DNA of 64,000 nucleotides, from the NCBI GenBank assembly GCA_004369045.1, contig ML213506.1, positions 1,721,834 through 1,785,833 of the forward strand, in the 5' to 3' direction. Below the pieces are notes generated by a model that ran no database searches, had not been told where the DNA came from, and saw only the letters and a list, made by a program, of their open reading frames with translations. Below are positions 10,603 through 21,361 of this stretch, in pieces; positions within the stretch are counted from its first letter, which is position 1, and every line of letters begins with the position of its first letter. A program made the translations under genes and the position numbers. Source of the stretch: Heliocybe sulcata. Taxonomy: Eukaryota; Basidiomycota; Agaricomycetes; Gloeophyllales; Gloeophyllaceae.

Positions 10603-12226
10603 ATGAGTATCTATCTCTTCGAGTTGCCCACCACCGGGGCTGTCTCCTTCGTGGACTTCTGCAGCGATCCACAAGGAAGATACACTGTTGAGATTGCGGA
10701 GGCCACCCAGGCTCGTGCTAATTTGAGAGCGGCATTGAAGGAGAGTAAAAGGACCGATGTCAAGGACTATCTACGTCTTGTCAAGGTGCGTAGCACGGCG
10801 TTAATAGGAATCTGTTGCTAAGCCATGTCAGGTTATTGATGATTATATCCCGCATTTGTGTGGGGTCCTCAATTGCCTAGAAGCTGGTGAATTGGCTCTG
10901 CGCTCAGACCCAAGTACGTTCCATCCCTGCATAACTGGGATATTTACCATCTCATGCTCATCTCATAGTTTTCAGTTGGCGCACCACGTTATCCGCCAGG
11001 CTTCTCAACAACTCCCCACGGCTGTCTATACCCTATCTACCCGCCGATCTCCTCTTCACCACCCTAACCTCGGCTTTTGCCCTCACCAATCTCGCCCGAG
11101 CCGTCCTCGTCTCTTTGGGCGACTATGAGACTCAGAGATCCATACTGGAGACTGAGAGAAAAGAGAAAGACGAACGCCTCAATTTCGCCGTTTCTTTGCT
11201 CGGACGAGCAGGAGGAATGTTCGGATGGGTGGGTGAGGTCGGTCTAGCTGGATGGGAACAAGAGGTGAAGGAGAAGGGAGGAATGGGTAAGTTCGAACGA
11301 CCAGTCGAACTGAGCAGAGAGGTCTGCGCCGCCCTGGTAAAGTAAGTCCCACGAATATATCTTCCATCCACACATGTTCCGCATTTCCACCCAAACTAAT
11401 GCTATATCCATAATGCAGGATGTCACTGGCAGATGCGCAATCACTAGCAATACGCAAGCTACTGACAAAAGCAGCATTCGAGAGCACGCTGATGCCGGGA
11501 CCTCCGCTCCCCAAATCCCATCCTTCCCCAGCCCTAATAGCCAAGCTGCACCTCGAATGCGCAGCGCTCTACTCGTCCGCACGCGCCTTAGCAAAGACCC
11601 CCTCCTCATCCCACCACAAATCCAAACTGGGCTTCTCAAAGGGCAAAGAGAAAGACTCGGACGACTTCGGGTCCGGCGAAGTCTCCCCCGCCCTGCGCCA
11701 CTACCTCTCCTCCGAAGCCGCCTTCCACTCCGCGCTCTCGCACAAATGGCTCGGCGTCGACGCCGGCGAGCGCGCGCAGACCGGCGAGTCCGTCGGCTTC
11801 CTGTCCTGGGCCAAGCACGAGCTCGCCGACCTCAAAGACAAGCCCCTCGCCGTCAACGCGGGCGAGCGCGAGAAGGACCTGCGCGAGTGGCGCAAGGGGC
11901 GGCTGGGGAGGGAGACCGAGAGCGTCGCCGCGTTCCTCAGGGGGTACCAGAAGATGAACGACTCGGTGTCCTTCCAGGACGTGCCCAGCCAGGCGGACCT
12001 CCAGGCGCGCGTACCGGCGGGGAGGTTGGCGGTGGCGAGGAAGGAGTGGGCGAAGCCCATGCCTGCGTTTGGGCCTGGGAGCTTGGAGGATGCGAGGAGG
12101 AAGGCGGAGGCGCTGGAGCTGGACGACGAAGGCGGCGGCGGCGGGGAAGACGGCGAGAAGCGAGCTGCTGATGCGGCTAGCCCACGGTCTGGCGGAGCGT
12201 ATGCAGGATCTGGGTCTTACTTTTGA
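10603..12226 (+). CDS. palC: pH-response regulator PalC, BRO1-domain protein
   Basis: BRO1-domain protein of the PalC type, which links ESCRT-III at the plasma membrane to ambient-pH signalling upstream of the PacC/Rim101 factor. Four exons are read: from ATG 10603 (MSIYLFELPTTGAVSF) to LRLVK, then VIDDYIPHL, then a helical segment (FTTLTSAFALTNLARAVL) to EVCAALVK, then 11419 to the stop. BRO1 features include the long helical bundle and YHSAALSHKWLG-like motif SAALYSSARAL/HSALSHKWLG. The tail is acidic with a Gly run and ends AYAGSGSYF. The last exon is strongly GC-rich, which creates a long shadow ORF in another frame. Confidence 0.85.
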
Positions 12227-12390
12227 TATCTACGGCCCTGGAGGCTTTGTCTGATACCTACGCAGGCTGGATGATCAGGGCTTGAGGAATGCACGATGCA
12301 GAAATCTGACTATGTATTATATTGCCTATGTATTTTAGCAGCGTCGTCGAGCATGATTTGAGGTCCAAAGGTCGCTTCGCAGGCATAGAC
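12227..12390. terminator. Convergent 3' intergenic spacer
   Basis: A short gap between PalC and the convergent minus-strand gene; it should hold both polyadenylation regions. No motif stands out. Confidence 0.3.
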
Positions 12391-12775
12391 TCATCTAAAA
12401 CCATACGAGTAACGGGGACCATCACGCTTCGGAGGTCCAGGCGGACACGGAGGACGAGGAGTTGACCCACTCGCCCACTGCGCAGGTGGTGGCGGAGGTA
12501 GCAGCGGATGCGGAGCGGGGCCATGATAGCCTGAGAGGAATTGCGGAGGGAAAGTAGCAGGGTAAGAATACGTTGGAGGAGTGTTGGGGTAGGGAGGCGC
12601 TGGACCTCTAGTCGCCATGTGTTGGGGAGCTCGAGGTAGTGCGGCCACACCAGATTCAGTAGGCGAAGTATCAATCTTTGCTTTCTTATTACTCGAAGGG
12701 CCTACTGTCGTATCCGGGGACTGCCCTTCCGCTCTCATTCTCCTTCGGCTACTGCTCCATCTCGGCTTCTTCTTC

Positions 12776-12807
<32 letters not shown>

Positions 12808-14273
12808 TGCGTTCTGCGGCGACGACGCCGGCAGAACCTGAGCACCCTGGTCGGCGCTAGAAGGAGGCTCTGGCACATGGGCCCGGACAATCTCAATCAC
12901 TCCTTGGTCATAAGCCAGGTGCAGGACGGCGACTTTGGCGTCATTGCGGTCCTTAAACTCAGGCGGGACTGTGAACTTGCGAACATCCTGCGACGTGGGG
13001 TCTTCTGACATGTCTGAGAAAATGATAGACAGCGTGCAGCCATGGCCTGCGGTAGCCGAAGATCAGGTCAACGTTGAGGATGCAGTGGAGTAAATGTGTC
13101 TTGCCATCTAGATCAAGGACGTATGCAAAATTCATCTTGGCGCCAGGCACCTTCCTCAGTTGGATGTTCAGAGCCGGGAGGATCTGCTGGGAGGCCAGAC
13201 CCCTCATTTCAGGCGTGACTTTGTTGTCGACTTCTTTCGTCACCGAGAGGAGATGCTCCGCTAACCCTTGCGAGATGGCTTCTAAACATACCGCGGCCTT
13301 GACCACTGACTTCTTGAAGCGTCCTTCCACGATGTACGTCAGCGGTTGCGCCCCTGGACGTGTGAGGCGTAACACGCAGCCGCATAGAACCGCTGCGAAG
13401 TTGCAGTATGAGAAGTCGACCAGTGTGCTATGCAGGTAGCATCACTCACATAGGTGTGGGCCCGGCCGGCGTATGGGTATGAATCGACTTTGGAATCTCG
13501 CATGAGCAGCAGGTATGACAGTGTGGAACCATACGCTAGGGTTAAAGTGGGACAGGTCCTTTGCTCCCCCAGGCAGGGTGATTGAGTTAGGAGAGAATGA
13601 ATCGAAGAACTCTTGTAACGAAGAGTAGGTCTTCCGGTCCTCCTCGACCCGTGGCATGTCGGAGGTGCTCGGACGCGGCGCAGGTTGCGTCTGTCCATTT
13701 CCATACTTTATGAACTCAAGTACACCTTGGTCAATCGCCAAAGTGGCACAGGACCACTGGGCCGCTTCGGCCGTCTCGTAGTCGGTGTCGACGGAGTAGC
13801 TGCGCCGGCATTCGGGGGAGAGCTTCATCTGGAGAGCGTAGCCGTATTCTGGATAGCAGTGTCAAGGACAAGCATGCTATAGATGGCTAAGGGTACGCAC
13901 TCTTGGGCTGCGTAGGGTCATCGAGACGCAGCCAGATAGGCTCGACGAGGCCGCCTCTCCAATCTCTGCAACAGTCTGCTATCTGGCCAATAGGTCCTCC
14001 ACCTGAATCTGGTGAAAGCTCTGCACGCCGCTTATGTGAGGGATTTTGTCCTCTTTCCGCACCTCGCTCGGAGGGGCCTGGGTCAGGAGGCACCGTAACA
14101 TTGCTCTCTCCTTGTGATACTAGATATTTATTGACTCCAGAAGATGCATCCCATATAGGTTGCAAGCCTGAATTGTCACTGGCTAGGAATTCTTCGAGAG
14201 GGATAGCCCCGATTTTGAGCAGGTTCATGTGAACGACGTCGAACGGGGAGCGGGTGCTCTGAGCCATAGTCAT
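12391..14273 (-). CDS. Unknown protein with three dsRBM-like repeats and a Pro-rich tail
   Basis: Not recognised as a named family. Exons on the minus strand run from MTMAQSTRSPFDVVHM (ATG 14273; a second in-frame ATG is at 14267) through three repeats of one pattern: a YGYAL / GCVLRL / FAYVLDLD beta strand, then a Y.V or F.V strand, then a helix ending in an A..QG-hydrophobic motif (LAIDQGVLEFI, LEAISQGLAEHLL, LAYDQGVIEIV). This beta-beta-alpha layout resembles a double-stranded-RNA-binding fold. The C-terminus has an Ala-Pro run, Lys/Arg patches and a Pro/Tyr-rich tail ending YSYGFR. Splicing 13442-13380 uses GTGAGT. The intron 13108-13013 uses a GC donor (GGCAAGA) and CAG, and keeps the frame. 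A role in RNA binding is only an inference from the fold. Confidence 0.65.
12776..12805. repeat. Hexanucleotide microsatellite (GGAGCA)5
   Basis: Five perfect GGAGCA units inside the coding sequence; on the minus strand they encode the alternating Ala-Pro run of the repeat protein. Confidence 0.9.
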
Positions 14274-14823
14274 AGCAAGACCGAGCACTCAGTGGAACAA
14301 ATCAGACAATTATACCATTCAGTCGAACAGCGGTCCCCGCAGTAGACCGTCGCGGATGAACGTGACGCTCTTGAAGCAGTATCGGTCGTTGCCGGAGACG
14401 GACCGCGCCTTTCACTTGCTTTCATGAGCGCCTCTACCGCCTGGATCCATGAATAGATCTCCTCTGCCTGCATGGACAGCCTAACTGTCGAATATGCCTA
14501 CTCCCTGATTCGGCAAAGTAATGCCCGCTAAATGACTGGTCTCTGACGCAACAAGGAGTTCTCGGTGCTCAGCTGCTCACACGCGACATTCCTGTACGAG
14601 TGTCATATGATGGGGAATGCTGTCAACAGGCAGTGGTTGGAGCTGACTGTGTGATTCCCATGAGCAAGAAGCCACGGGACCTTAGCTTGATGAGCTATTA
14701 AAGGCCTAGGAGGATATGTTCGTATCTCGCATATCCCGGGGCAACATGTCAATGAGGTGAGGAACCTTTGAGTGTTCATGCTTTCCAGCGGTGTGCCTGA
14801 TGTGAGACCTATGAAGCGAGACC
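14274..14823. other. Divergent intergenic region
   Basis: Lies between the minus-strand repeat protein and the plus-strand F-box gene and so should hold both promoters. Short open frames exist but have no recognisable content. Confidence 0.35.
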
Positions 14824-16044
14824 ATGGTCGACCCAAGTGCTCTCCACAGTCTGGTGACATCAAACCGCCTGCCTTCCGAGAGAGAAGCGGAGCAGGCTCG
14901 GACTCTGATCGCAGACGCCGTGCAGGAATTGGCTAGGGTGAACGTCGAACTCCTCGAACTCGAACGCAAGCGCAAAGATCTCGAGAATTACATCCACGCC
15001 CACAAAAGCGTCGTGTCTCCCTGGAGGCGCCTGTTACCTGAGCTAGTGATCGAGATAATGCGCTACTGCGCGACCGACAAGCTCTGCCCCTCGCAGCACC
15101 ATGATTTTGAGAACCCGTTCGTCATCGGGCAGGTTTGCAGCGCATGGCGTGACGTCGCGCTGTCCACACCCTCGCTGTGGACGAACGTCCACGTCACTGT
15201 ATCGACTCTATCGACGGTATCGCAAGCTCAGGCCTTGGAAAGACTTCTCCAGAGATCGCACCCTCATTTCCTCACGCTCAAGGTCGAATATCAGCCTTTG
15301 CAGATCCATCAATCTGGCGCTCCTCTGCAAGTAATCCACACCCTCCGCAAATCCTCAGAGCGGTGGAGATCGCTCGACGTGAGCTTGACGGGCTCACTCT
15401 TGGAAGCCCTCGTGGATTCCGCGCCGCTTCCCAATCTGGAGACGCTCGTTCTCCGGAGTAGCTGGATGTACAACCCATACCCACCGCCTGCGACCCACGA
15501 ATCTTTACCCCGTGGTACGACTTTCAAGGGTGCGCCCGCACTCCGCAAGCTGAACCTATCCAACACGTATCTCAACACCTCGACAATCATTGACTGCTTC
15601 CCCTTGGAGCAACTGACGGAACTAGACATCTTCGTCGGACGTATCAACAGACCAACGCAGTTCTCGGGCTTCCATACAACACACTTGCTCGCACACACCC
15701 CGAATCTCGAAACCTACCGCTTGTCGTCCGTCCCTGAGACGTGTCCTCCGGAAGATTATCCGGAGTCTGCACTTACGTCTCATCCTGTTCCGATGCCGCA
15801 TCTCCGTACCCTGGAGCTGCAGACATACGACCGATGGAGCCCCATCTTTGACAACCTGGTGCTGCCGGGGCTGGAGAAGGTCCGCTTGGAGGTGTCCAGC
15901 AGCAGCTGGAGGAACAGATGGGCAGATGGGCCCTTCGATCGTCTCCTGGAGAGATCACAGAGAACTAAGATATCTTGTGATGCGTCTGCATCGACATTTG
16001 GGATTCATGTGTACGATTGTGTTATTGGTCCAAAGGCATGCTGA
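14824..16044 (+). CDS. F-box-like protein with C-terminal leucine-rich region
   Basis: A single uninterrupted 406-residue ORF. Residues about 15-60 form a coiled coil (RTLIADAVQELARVNVELL, LERKRKDLENYI). Residues 68-105 match an F-box-like motif: LLPELVIEIMRYC then IGQVCSAWRDVALSTPSLW. The rest has leucine-rich spacing with LRKLNLSNTYL and PNLETLVLRSS. Such proteins are expanded in agaricomycetes and act as substrate adaptors of SCF ubiquitin ligases; the substrate is unknown. Lack of introns is unusual for this window. It may be somewhat short for the family, which is usually 450-550 residues. Confidence 0.85.
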   Translation: MVDPSALHSLVTSNRLPSEREAEQARTLIADAVQELARVNVELLELERKRKDLENYIHAHKSVVSPWRRLLPELVIEIMRYCATDKLCPSQHHDFENPFVIGQVCSAWRDVALSTPSLWTNVHVTVSTLSTVSQAQALERLLQRSHPHFLTLKVEYQPLQIHQSGAPLQVIHTLRKSSERWRSLDVSLTGSLLEALVDSAPLPNLETLVLRSSWMYNPYPPPATHESLPRGTTFKGAPALRKLNLSNTYLNTSTIIDCFPLEQLTELDIFVGRINRPTQFSGFHTTHLLAHTPNLETYRLSSVPETCPPEDYPESALTSHPVPMPHLRTLELQTYDRWSPIFDNLVLPGLEKVRLEVSSSSWRNRWADGPFDRLLERSQRTKISCDASASTFGIHVYDCVIGPKAC

Positions 16045-16209
16045 GTTTAGGCTGCAGCTTGAATGTCGTAATTGTAGACTATTGTCGTATGATTCTCCCG
16101 CGTCGTATGCGTATACACCACAGTTTTTAAGCTTGGTCTTGAGTCTGCAGTGGGACAGACAGACAGCAGGACCTCGGCCGGCGTAGGAATATATGGCTAG
16201 ACGAAAAAG

Positions 16210-16294
16210 TGAGCCGACCCAGGTTCGAACTGAGGACCGCCTGTGCACCTTAACGATGTTAGACAGGCGTGATAACCAACTACACCATCGGCCC
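16210..16294 (-). tRNA. tRNA-Val (anticodon AAC) with an 11-12 nt intron
   Basis: Minus strand. The acceptor stem GGGCCGA / TCGGCTC pairs throughout with G-U tolerance, and the D arm is GTGTAGTTGGTTATCAC. The anticodon stem CCTGT / ACAGG encloses CT-AAC-A, giving anticodon AAC (Val). A short intron (TCGTTAAGGTG) follows position 37, and the T arm CTCAGTTCGAACCTGGG is standard. The discriminator is A at 16210, followed at once by a TTTTT pol III terminator (16204-16208). Confidence 0.93.
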
Positions 16295-16650
16295 GTATGC
16301 AACATCCCCTTTTAAACCGTTTTAAAATACATCACCTGTTTGCACATAAAATAGCCGCTTGTAAGACATAAATGGTCCCTTCTTACCGCGCATGTCTTGT
16401 CTTGTCTTCTAACTCCCCTCAGCTATGTAGGCATGCAGACGTATAGTATTGAGCATATCGTCTACCATAAATAAGTATAATAGCATCGTAAGGTACACCC
16501 CGGTCATACAGGTATCACCAACCAATTATGTCACCAAACCAAGACCTGAGCTGGCCCTACTACGCGGCATCTCTCACCTAGAGCCTCCCAGTAGAACACA
16601 AATGTCCACGAGCATTCTATATACTCTAACCAACCTCCACCTTCCTACCC
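16295..16650. other. Intergenic, no gene seen
   Basis: Holds the upstream flank of the tRNA and the 3' flank of the glutaredoxin-like gene; AT-richer than its surroundings, with nothing recognised. Confidence 0.4.
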
Positions 16651-18141
16651 TCACCGGTGCCCCTTCTTGCGCTTGCCGCCATTAATAACCGCCCCACTCT
16701 TCGCGACCATGGGCCGCAGCTCGTGGCGCTCGTCCAGCGCGCGGATCTGCGAGAGCGACAGCGGCTGGCCGGAGAGCAGCAGGATGGGCAGCGAGGGGTC
16801 GTCCGTGGCCTCTGTCTCCTCGAGGTACGGCGTCGTCAGCCGGTAGAGCAGCGGCTGCAGGGTGTCGGCGTCCGCTGTGGATCCGCGTCATTTAGTAAAA
16901 GGAACAGCGAGAGGAGGGGGAGGGACGTACGCCGCTGATCGACGTCGATGATCGTGGGCGACGGTTTGAGGTTCATGGCTTCCAAAAGCGCTTTAACCTC
17001 TCTTGACGCCGCGGAGTGATACTGCGAATGAATTGGATAGTCAGTTAGGCTGGAGGGACAGGGCGCAGATAAGGGGCGAGGAAATGAAATGGAATGGAGG
17101 GTGGCGTATTGCAAATGTGGAGGCATGTCGAGATTGGTGCGACGAGATTGAGCGTAGCGCTCGCTGTCCGACGTTCGACAGTAGTGAGAACGTCCGGACC
17201 CCATAGAGCACGCTCGGTAACTGAATGGAAGCATACTCGGAAGCGCACAGACAGGTCCATTTCGACTGCATGTCTCGACACAGGTGGACACCTTCTACTT
17301 CGTCAGGCTGTAGGGCAGCCTTAGGGAGGTCGTATTTCAAAGGGAATAGAATTGCGGACATCCGCTTCGACGGAATCTGTCAAATCGGACGCATGCTCAC
17401 CTTTGAGAACAGGATGACGGGGAAGCGATTCCACACGTCTCTCACAACTTCATCCAACTCATCCCTCGCCTTCTCTCCCCTGGTGTCAAAGTCCAGGACC
17501 AGCTCCGGATCGATAGGCTTGCTGGGATCGACACTCGGGGGAATCACATTCTGCGGCAAGGATACAATGAAGGATGTCACCGCCGCCAACTCCTCTGCAG
17601 GCTCCATGGCAAGTTGAGGCCGTGCCGGTTTGTGGTTGACAGCCCCATATTTCGGTCTGCGCTTGGGTGGCGACACGGGATGTGGGGGTATAAACGACAC
17701 AGGCGAAGGAGAAGACCTTACGCGGACTCCTAGATTTGGTTGAGCGACTAGGAAGACGTAGAAGGAGACAAGCGCGAGTAGCGAGAGCGCCAGGAATGTC
17801 GCTCGGTTCCAGTAACGGGGTCGCTTGCGGGTGTAAGGTGCGAGCGCATCGAGCAGTCTCAGAGGATTCGAGACTGCTGAGGGCGACGACGAGGTCACAG
17901 AGACCTGGATGCTGATGGAGGACGAGGAGGATGCTTGGGAGGGGTTGGCGTAGGGCAAAAGCGGGGGCTTTTCGCGGGGCTCTGGGGCGAGCATGGCAGG
18001 AGCGGGACGGGGGGACAGGGGCGGTGTGGGGAGCGACTTGATGTCAAACTCGATGATATTACCGCTGGCGTCGAGGGAGGGTGTTTTTGGGCCCATGAGG
18101 ATATGCATCTTGCGAGAGGAGTCGGTGCGGCGATGGGCCAT
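16651..18141 (-). CDS. Membrane-anchored glutaredoxin-like protein lacking the catalytic cysteine
   Basis: Three exons: 18141-17401, 17021-16931 and 16874-16651 (stop TGA). The protein starts MAHRRTDSSRKMHILMG, has a Pro/Ser-rich cytosolic stretch, one transmembrane helix (FLALSLLALVSFYVFLVA, about residue 120), a Pro-rich linker, then a thioredoxin-fold domain: FPVILFSK, KALLEAMNLKP, PTIIDVDQR, LPILLLSGQPLSL. It aligns with the Grx6/Grx7 type and with its neighbour at 19429-20368. At the active site, however, KYHSAASREVK replaces KTYCPFSKRAK, so Cys becomes Ser and Pro becomes Ala. Intron 1 is 379 bp, long for this genome. A redox-inactive paralogue with a binding or structural role is possible. 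It ends Lys/Arg-rich (GGKRKKGHR). Confidence 0.8.
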
Positions 18142-19428
18142 GGCGGCTGAAACGTGTTGGACTTATGAGAAGGAGGGGTAATTGCCAGACCGGCGAACAA
18201 ACGAATGTGGAATAATTGAGAATAAGGTGTGCCTTCGAGAACGAGATTATCGACAAGCAATCAACAGAACAAAGAACAAACACGGCCTTTGTTACCAAAC
18301 TCTGCCACGAAATTTCCTTTCTCGGCCAGGCCGCTCTGGCCTCTCCTCGTTCCATTCGTTGATCCAAGAATTTTACTGGAGTCGTGACTTCATTTTCTAA
18401 CGTATAGCTCCACGGCAGTTTGTGTTGTTTCCGACACAATGTAACACTTGACATGCATCTGTCACTCAGCCGCTCGGCCAATGCACCCACGCCTTGTACA
18501 GGATGACACCATCTGGATCCGTAGCCTCTGGGACCAAGATAGTGCCTCAAGTAAACAAGAGATACCATCATCCTAGAATTAAGCACACTGCGCTGGTGGT
18601 GTCCCTACGATTGCATTTGCTGCATCGCGCTGGGTGACCAAGCTCTGTCGAGGGCCTCATTCGTGGCAGCCTCATATTGGTCGAGGAACAGTGCCTGGCT
18701 GGGTCAAAGTCGGATGTATCGGTCATTCCGACTTCATGACGTATCCCCGAACAGCCACCCTGACAAGCCGAAAGAGCACCAATGTTGGTATCAGGGTCTG
18801 CTCGAGCCTGATCCGAATCCTCATTGAGGGATTAATGTCTCTCCCACCTGCCATACGATATCATGGAGTCCGCCTCATGCCACATGGAACATTCACCTTT
18901 CATTACAGTGCAGCCTAGTTGTGGTATCATGAATCCTCGTGAAGGTTCAATGAAGGTTCTGCCAAGGTGTAGAAGAACTTCCAAGGGAGGGCGCCGCCAC
19001 CATGTGTCGAAACCGGGCTAACTCGACGCTCTTACGCAGGTCCACTGCAGAAAGGGAATCTCGGAAGGTACCAGCTGTAACACAAGCTGCAGATCCAGAA
19101 CAATCCGAATAACCCCCGAGTCGGTCGATAAACTGGATTGAGCAAACGTACACCAATTCGAGCATGGCACCTACTCAGGAAAGCGAAGTGTTTGATCAAT
19201 GCCTATCGGCCCAAAACGCCTAATGAACATCGGGAATGCTCACCTCCGACCTTCGACCTCACGCGCTATTCCCAGGGCAATATTGGACGCGCCATACACG
19301 GACCACAGCAAAACATGATAGCATTCGTGCAGACGGCAGAAAACCATAACTTAATCCCCAAAATCCCAAATGGAAGCCGGATACTGATACATTTGCCAAG
19401 ATCATACGAAGGGAGCGAACCCAGATTA
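18142..19428. other. 1.3-kb intergenic region between glutaredoxin paralogues
   Basis: No coding exon, RNA or repeat was recognised. It contains the promoter of the upstream glutaredoxin-like gene and the 3' side of the next one. Confidence 0.35.
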
Positions 19429-20368
19429 TCAGACGCCATTCACTTGGACGCCTGCTTGTTGGAGGATGCCCTTCAACTTGTCGTTATCGTGTAACTCGTA
19501 GATATCGTCCGAGCCGCCTATAAATCGAATCAGCACATACACATCCGCGCCCTCTCCGTCGGGCGGTACTTCAGCTGCACGTCTGACTCAGAAAGACACG
19601 GACCTATTGACATCCCATCCATTCTCCTCGTCAACAGCACATTCGGGAAGGTCGACCGCCCAGTCAATCGCCCCAGAAGCTGTTTCAGTATCCCCGCGTC
19701 GGAGCGAAGATCGACTTCTATGATTTTCGGTGGCGGGGAGAGTTTGTACGTCTCAAGGAGGGCTTTTGCTCGTTTCGAGAATCTACAAAAAATAGTGCTC
19801 AGCGCAAGGCACACTCTAATTCGTAGATGCGAGGCTCACGGGCAATAAGTCTATATGGCGGCAATATTGTAAAAAGAATTTATGGATAAGGAGAGCCCAC
19901 ACGGACCTTGCTAAAGACGACAATCGGATAGCGGTCAGCCAGCTCGCGCACATTCCTAGGCCAGTTATCGTCCTCCACCCCGGCAGAGAAAACACTCAGA
20001 TCCACCTCCGCGTCCCAGTCAACCGGACTCGGGTGGTCCTCCTGCACCCGGTCCAGCGCCATCGCCTCCGTCCGCTCGCTCGTCAGAAAGTGCAACAGCC
20101 CGTGTATCTCCTGTATGCGCATCGTCGCCGCAGCGCCCGAGCTAGTCATAGTCACATCGTACCCCACCCCGCTCTGCGCGTCGCTGTCCTTGAGATACGA
20201 CGAAGCGCCGTAGCCCGGCGGGGAGAAATAGAGGTATCCGCAGAAAGTGGCGAAGAGCAGGATGCACGACCAGATGATGCGCCGCCTGCGGAAGGTCGAG
20301 CGCGGTGAGGTGTACGTGCGATATTTGGGCCCGCCGCTGCTGTCGTACGAGGGGAGAACGGACGCCAT
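19429..20368 (-). CDS. Membrane-anchored glutaredoxin (Grx6/Grx7 type)
   Basis: Four exons: 20368-19907, microexon 19850-19840, 19782-19604 and 19517-19429. The N-terminus has a short basic cytosolic tail and one transmembrane helix (IIWSCILLFATFCGYLYF, about residue 30), so the domain faces the secretory lumen. The glutaredoxin domain has YPIVVFSK, then the active site KTYCPFSKRAK formed only when the 11-nt microexon is included, then PKIIEVDL, FPNVLL and MSIGGSDDIYELHDNDKLK, the GG glutathione-binding motif. CPFS is a monothiol-type site. Yeast Grx6/7 are comparable ER/Golgi enzymes in thiol balance. The paralogue downstream has lost the Cys. Confidence 0.87.
19840..19850 (-). other. 11-nt microexon encoding the glutaredoxin active site
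   Basis: Reads ACTTATTGCCC on the minus strand, flanked by CATATAG upstream and GTGAGC downstream. It joins AAG (19907) to ATTCTCG (19782) in frame as K-TYCP-FSK. It is needed to supply the catalytic Cys and Pro. Confidence 0.8.
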
Positions 20369-20569
20369 GGTGGTCGGTGAGAGAGCTGCTGGGCTGTAAA
20401 TATGATCAGATCGCAGCGCTCAGTAGTCAGTCCCCGATGAGATCTCGCAATTGATCGACATTTGCCGACGCGCGTTGTGGCCCTGCAAACTTTCTTCAAG
20501 TCACTCGCCTGCCAGTGTGGAGAGCCTTGCCCTGATGCTCTGACTGACCTAACACTAGGACGCGCAACT

Positions 20570-21171
20570 ATGGCACAGAGACCTCCACAAGCTGCACAAA
20601 AGTCGGATAAGAAACGCGGGAAGCAGCCTAAGAAGTTTGTCGAGCAGCAGGTAAAGTCGGCTGCGGAGTGACATTCTGAAGTGTCTGACCACGTTCGTCG
20701 AGGATAGGACGCCGCCATCAAACTGGCTCTATCTATTGCTGAAGTACAAGAAGGAAAGTCCAAGGAGAAAGTAGAGAAACGGAAACAAACTCTGGTGCGT
20801 CTGTGTTTTGCGTTTCCGTCGTATGTATCGCATGGCTTACCCGCCTGTTACGCTCGCAGAAAGCGCTCAAATCGACGGGTGAGCGGAAGAAGGATAGCAA
20901 CAAACCGTCCGCAAAGGACAGGATCGTACGTTCCACGCAACGCTTCTTGCGTCTTCCGATGTCTGACGGCCTCGGATGGAAAATTCAGAAAGAAAAGAAG
21001 GCCATTATCGCTGCCCAGAAAGCTCAGAAGAAAAAGGAGAAAGTCACCACTCGCAAGGGGCCGACGGCAGGGGGAAATGAAAAGGGTAGAGATATCAGAG
21101 CCGGAGAGGCAAGTCAGGTCAAAAAGCGGGCGGAGCCAGCCCCAGCTAGGAAGCGAGTGTCGTTTGCATAG
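20570..21171 (+). CDS. Small Lys-rich protein, unknown function
   Basis: Four short exons read from ATG 20570: MAQRPPQAAQKSDKKRGKQP to VEQQ, then DAAIKLALSIAEVQEGKSK to KQTL, then KALKSTGERKKDSNK to KDRI, then KEKKAIIAAQKAQKKKEK onward to RKRVSFA and the stop. The product is about 120 residues, strongly basic and predicted helical, with the low-complexity look of a nucleolar or ribosome-biogenesis factor. I do not recognise a family. Intron borders are GTAAAG/ATAG, GTGCGT/GCAG and GTACGT/TCAG. Confidence 0.6.
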
Positions 21172-21361
21172 CCAATTGCGTATGGCGTCCGTGCTACGAC
21201 TCCGTCGCCAGTATCCCCAACACTTGGTCAGAAGACTATCACGTAACGCAAAGTTTGGAAGGAGGACGTGGACACAACAACAGTGACAAAACGACAAGTG
21301 AAGACGACAAGCAGTATGGGGACGGACTGATACATGTCAAAATAACGCAGCAACATACAGG

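Noticed and set aside
11374-12171. A 265-codon plus-strand ORF rich in Arg
   Set aside because: It is an out-of-frame shadow of the GC-rich last exon of PalC; composition is Arg/Pro biased and the real frame has the BRO1 content.
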